A DNA stretch of 64,000 nt from Cetobacterium_A somerae (lineage in GTDB: Bacteria > Fusobacteriota > Fusobacteriia > Fusobacteriales > Fusobacteriaceae): assembly GCF_044784365.2 (NCBI RefSeq), contig NZ_CP173070.2, one strand, 5' to 3'. Positions within the stretch are counted from its first letter, which is position 1; the number at the start of each line of letters is the position of its first letter. The position numbers and the translations under genes were made by a program. The notes beneath the pieces were generated by a model. That model saw only the letters and a program-made list of their open reading frames with translations. It had not been told where the DNA came from and did not search any database. This document shows positions 62,985 to 64,000 of the stretch, piece by piece.

Positions 62985-64000
62985 TTATAAATTATCAAAT
63001 TCTGCTTTTAAATCCATCTCTAAATCATCACTATGATTATTTTCATTTAAACAGTATTGTTTATCTAGAACTTTTATAAATGGAAACCAAATTGCTGTTA
63101 CTATACATAAATTTACAAGTTGTAATACTCCTCCTAAAACAGAATTTGTTGCTAAAATTCCACTAAAAAAGATTGGCACCGTCCATGGAACAGCTACTCC
63201 AGTTGGTGGTGGAACTAGCCCAACTCTCATTACAAAATAACTAAAAGCTACAACTATAATCGGAGATAATATCCACGGTATTAAAATTATTGGATTCATA
63301 ACTATAGGTAATCCAAAGATTAATGGTTCGTTTACATTAAACATTCCCGCTGGACCTGATAACTTTCCAACTTCTTTTAATTGCTTACTCCTTGTAAACA
63401 TTAAAAGACAAAGTACAACTCCTAAGGTCATTCCAGTTCCACCAATTCCTACAGTAAATGTCTCAATAAATTGTTTTGTAATTATATGTGGTAACTCCAT
63501 CCCTTTTTGAAAAGCTTCTAAATTTTCAAGAGAAAGTGTATTCCAAATTGGATCTAAAACACTATTTACTATGATTTGTCCATGTAATCCAAAGAACCAT
63601 AGAACTTGAATAAAAAGAATAGCTATTAAAGTTGTTACAACTCCACTTCCTAAAGCTACTAAAGGCTTTTGAACAACTGTATAGATAAAATCATGAATAT
63701 TTCCAAAAGATGTCATTGTAAATCCAACTCTTATTAAAACAAAAACTGTAAGAGTTACAAATACTGGAATTAAAGCTGAAAAAGACTTACTAACTGCAGG
63801 TGGAACACCCTCAGGCATCTTTATAATCCATCCTTTTTGGATAATTTTTCTATATATCTCAGTTGCAAATATACCTGTGAACATTCCAACAAACATTCCT
63901 TTTGCCCCTAATCTTTCTAAAGGTATAACTCCAGTTATTGGACCACTTCCATGCTCTAAAGTAAATGGTGTTAAAATTAAAAATGCTGATAAAGCTAAAG
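62985..64000 (-). CDS. celB: PTS cellobiose/lichenan-type EIIC permease (5' end outside window)
   Basis: The frame is open to base 64000 on the minus strand, so the N-terminus lies outside. An internal ATG at 63896 is not the start. It has PTS EIIC features: hydrophobic helices, HSHxx-like HNRD..., and the conserved substrate loop FNVNEPLIFGLPIVMNPI (about 63310-63365). It is the membrane channel of a lactose/cellobiose family PTS. Its IIA and IIB parts are expected upstream, beyond the window. Confidence 0.92.
   Translation of the reverse strand, partial: LALSAFLILTPFTLEHGSGPITGVIPLERLGAKGMFVGMFTGIFATEIYRKIIQKGWIIKMPEGVPPAVSKSFSALIPVFVTLTVFVLIRVGFTMTSFGNIHDFIYTVVQKPLVALGSGVVTTLIAILFIQVLWFFGLHGQIIVNSVLDPIWNTLSLENLEAFQKGMELPHIITKQFIETFTVGIGGTGMTLGVVLCLLMFTRSKQLKEVGKLSGPAGMFNVNEPLIFGLPIVMNPIILIPWILSPIIVVAFSYFVMRVGLVPPPTGVAVPWTVPIFFSGILATNSVLGGVLQLVNLCIVTAIWFPFIKVLDKQYCLNENNHSDDLEMDLKAEFDNL

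Noticed and set aside
1..64000. tRNA or rRNA genes and a replication origin
   Set aside because: I found no cloverleaf with a GTTC-type T-loop, no rRNA segment, and no cluster of DnaA boxes or iterons. A tRNAscan run could still find one that I missed.

Overview
The window is about 28-30 % GC, with A/T-ending codons and strong GGAGG ribosome binding sites. Gene content is that of a fermentative anaerobe: a fumarate reductase-like flavoprotein, a B12-dependent methionine pathway, and beta-galactoside and beta-glucoside uptake. I think it is a chromosome segment of a Fusobacteriota member (Fusobacterium/Cetobacterium-like). A low-GC Clostridia host cannot be excluded without database searches.

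Layout. (1) 1-4.9 kb: backbone genes of an integrative or plasmid-like element (RadC/ArdC-type protein, topoisomerase III, an unknown). (2) 5.2-7.7 kb: a group II intron with its reverse transcriptase, minus strand. (3) 8.1-12.2 kb: a gapless three-gene operon (DUF262 protein, ATPase, HNH nuclease), a candidate defence system, bracketed by structured noncoding DNA and an imperfect inverted repeat. (4) 12.4-14.8 kb: broken regulators and a YhcG-type nuclease. (5) 14.85-21.7 kb: IS21-family elements, one inserted into an older inverted copy of itself, which in turn sits in the relic of a second topB. (6) 22.1-26.9 kb: a small RiPP-like locus (radical SAM/SPASM maturase, a 48-residue Cys-rich peptide, a polymer-forming-like protein). 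The maturase is split by an IS3-family element that carries an IS256-family element. (7) 27.7-34.6 kb: a second defence cluster (ATPase plus TOPRIM pair, a DUF262 pair) with small genes between them. (8) 34.6-46.7 kb: a frameshifted fumarate reductase, a cold-shock gene, two more IS3 copies, an arginine-related locus with a leader peptide and an argG relic, a glgC fragment, and a dead CRISPR-Cas locus (cas6 and cas5 remnants, four degenerate repeats) next to a TnpB relic.

(9) 46.8-52.8 kb: a LacI-controlled beta-galactosidase/ABC transporter operon on the minus strand. (10) 52.9-60.6 kb: a methionine operon (metY, metF, metA, hom, metH). It is preceded by a Met-rich leader peptide and mutually exclusive antiterminator/terminator hairpins, a classical attenuator layout. 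(11) 60.65-64 kb: a beta-glucoside utilisation operon (PTS EIIC, GH1 phospho-beta-glucosidase, ROK sugar kinase), running off the window end.

Regions 1-8 are mobile or decaying accessory DNA. Regions 9-11 are ordinary, intact metabolic operons. The best candidates for something new are the DUF262/ATPase/HNH operon, the RiPP-like locus, and the two leader-peptide attenuators (Met and probably Arg).
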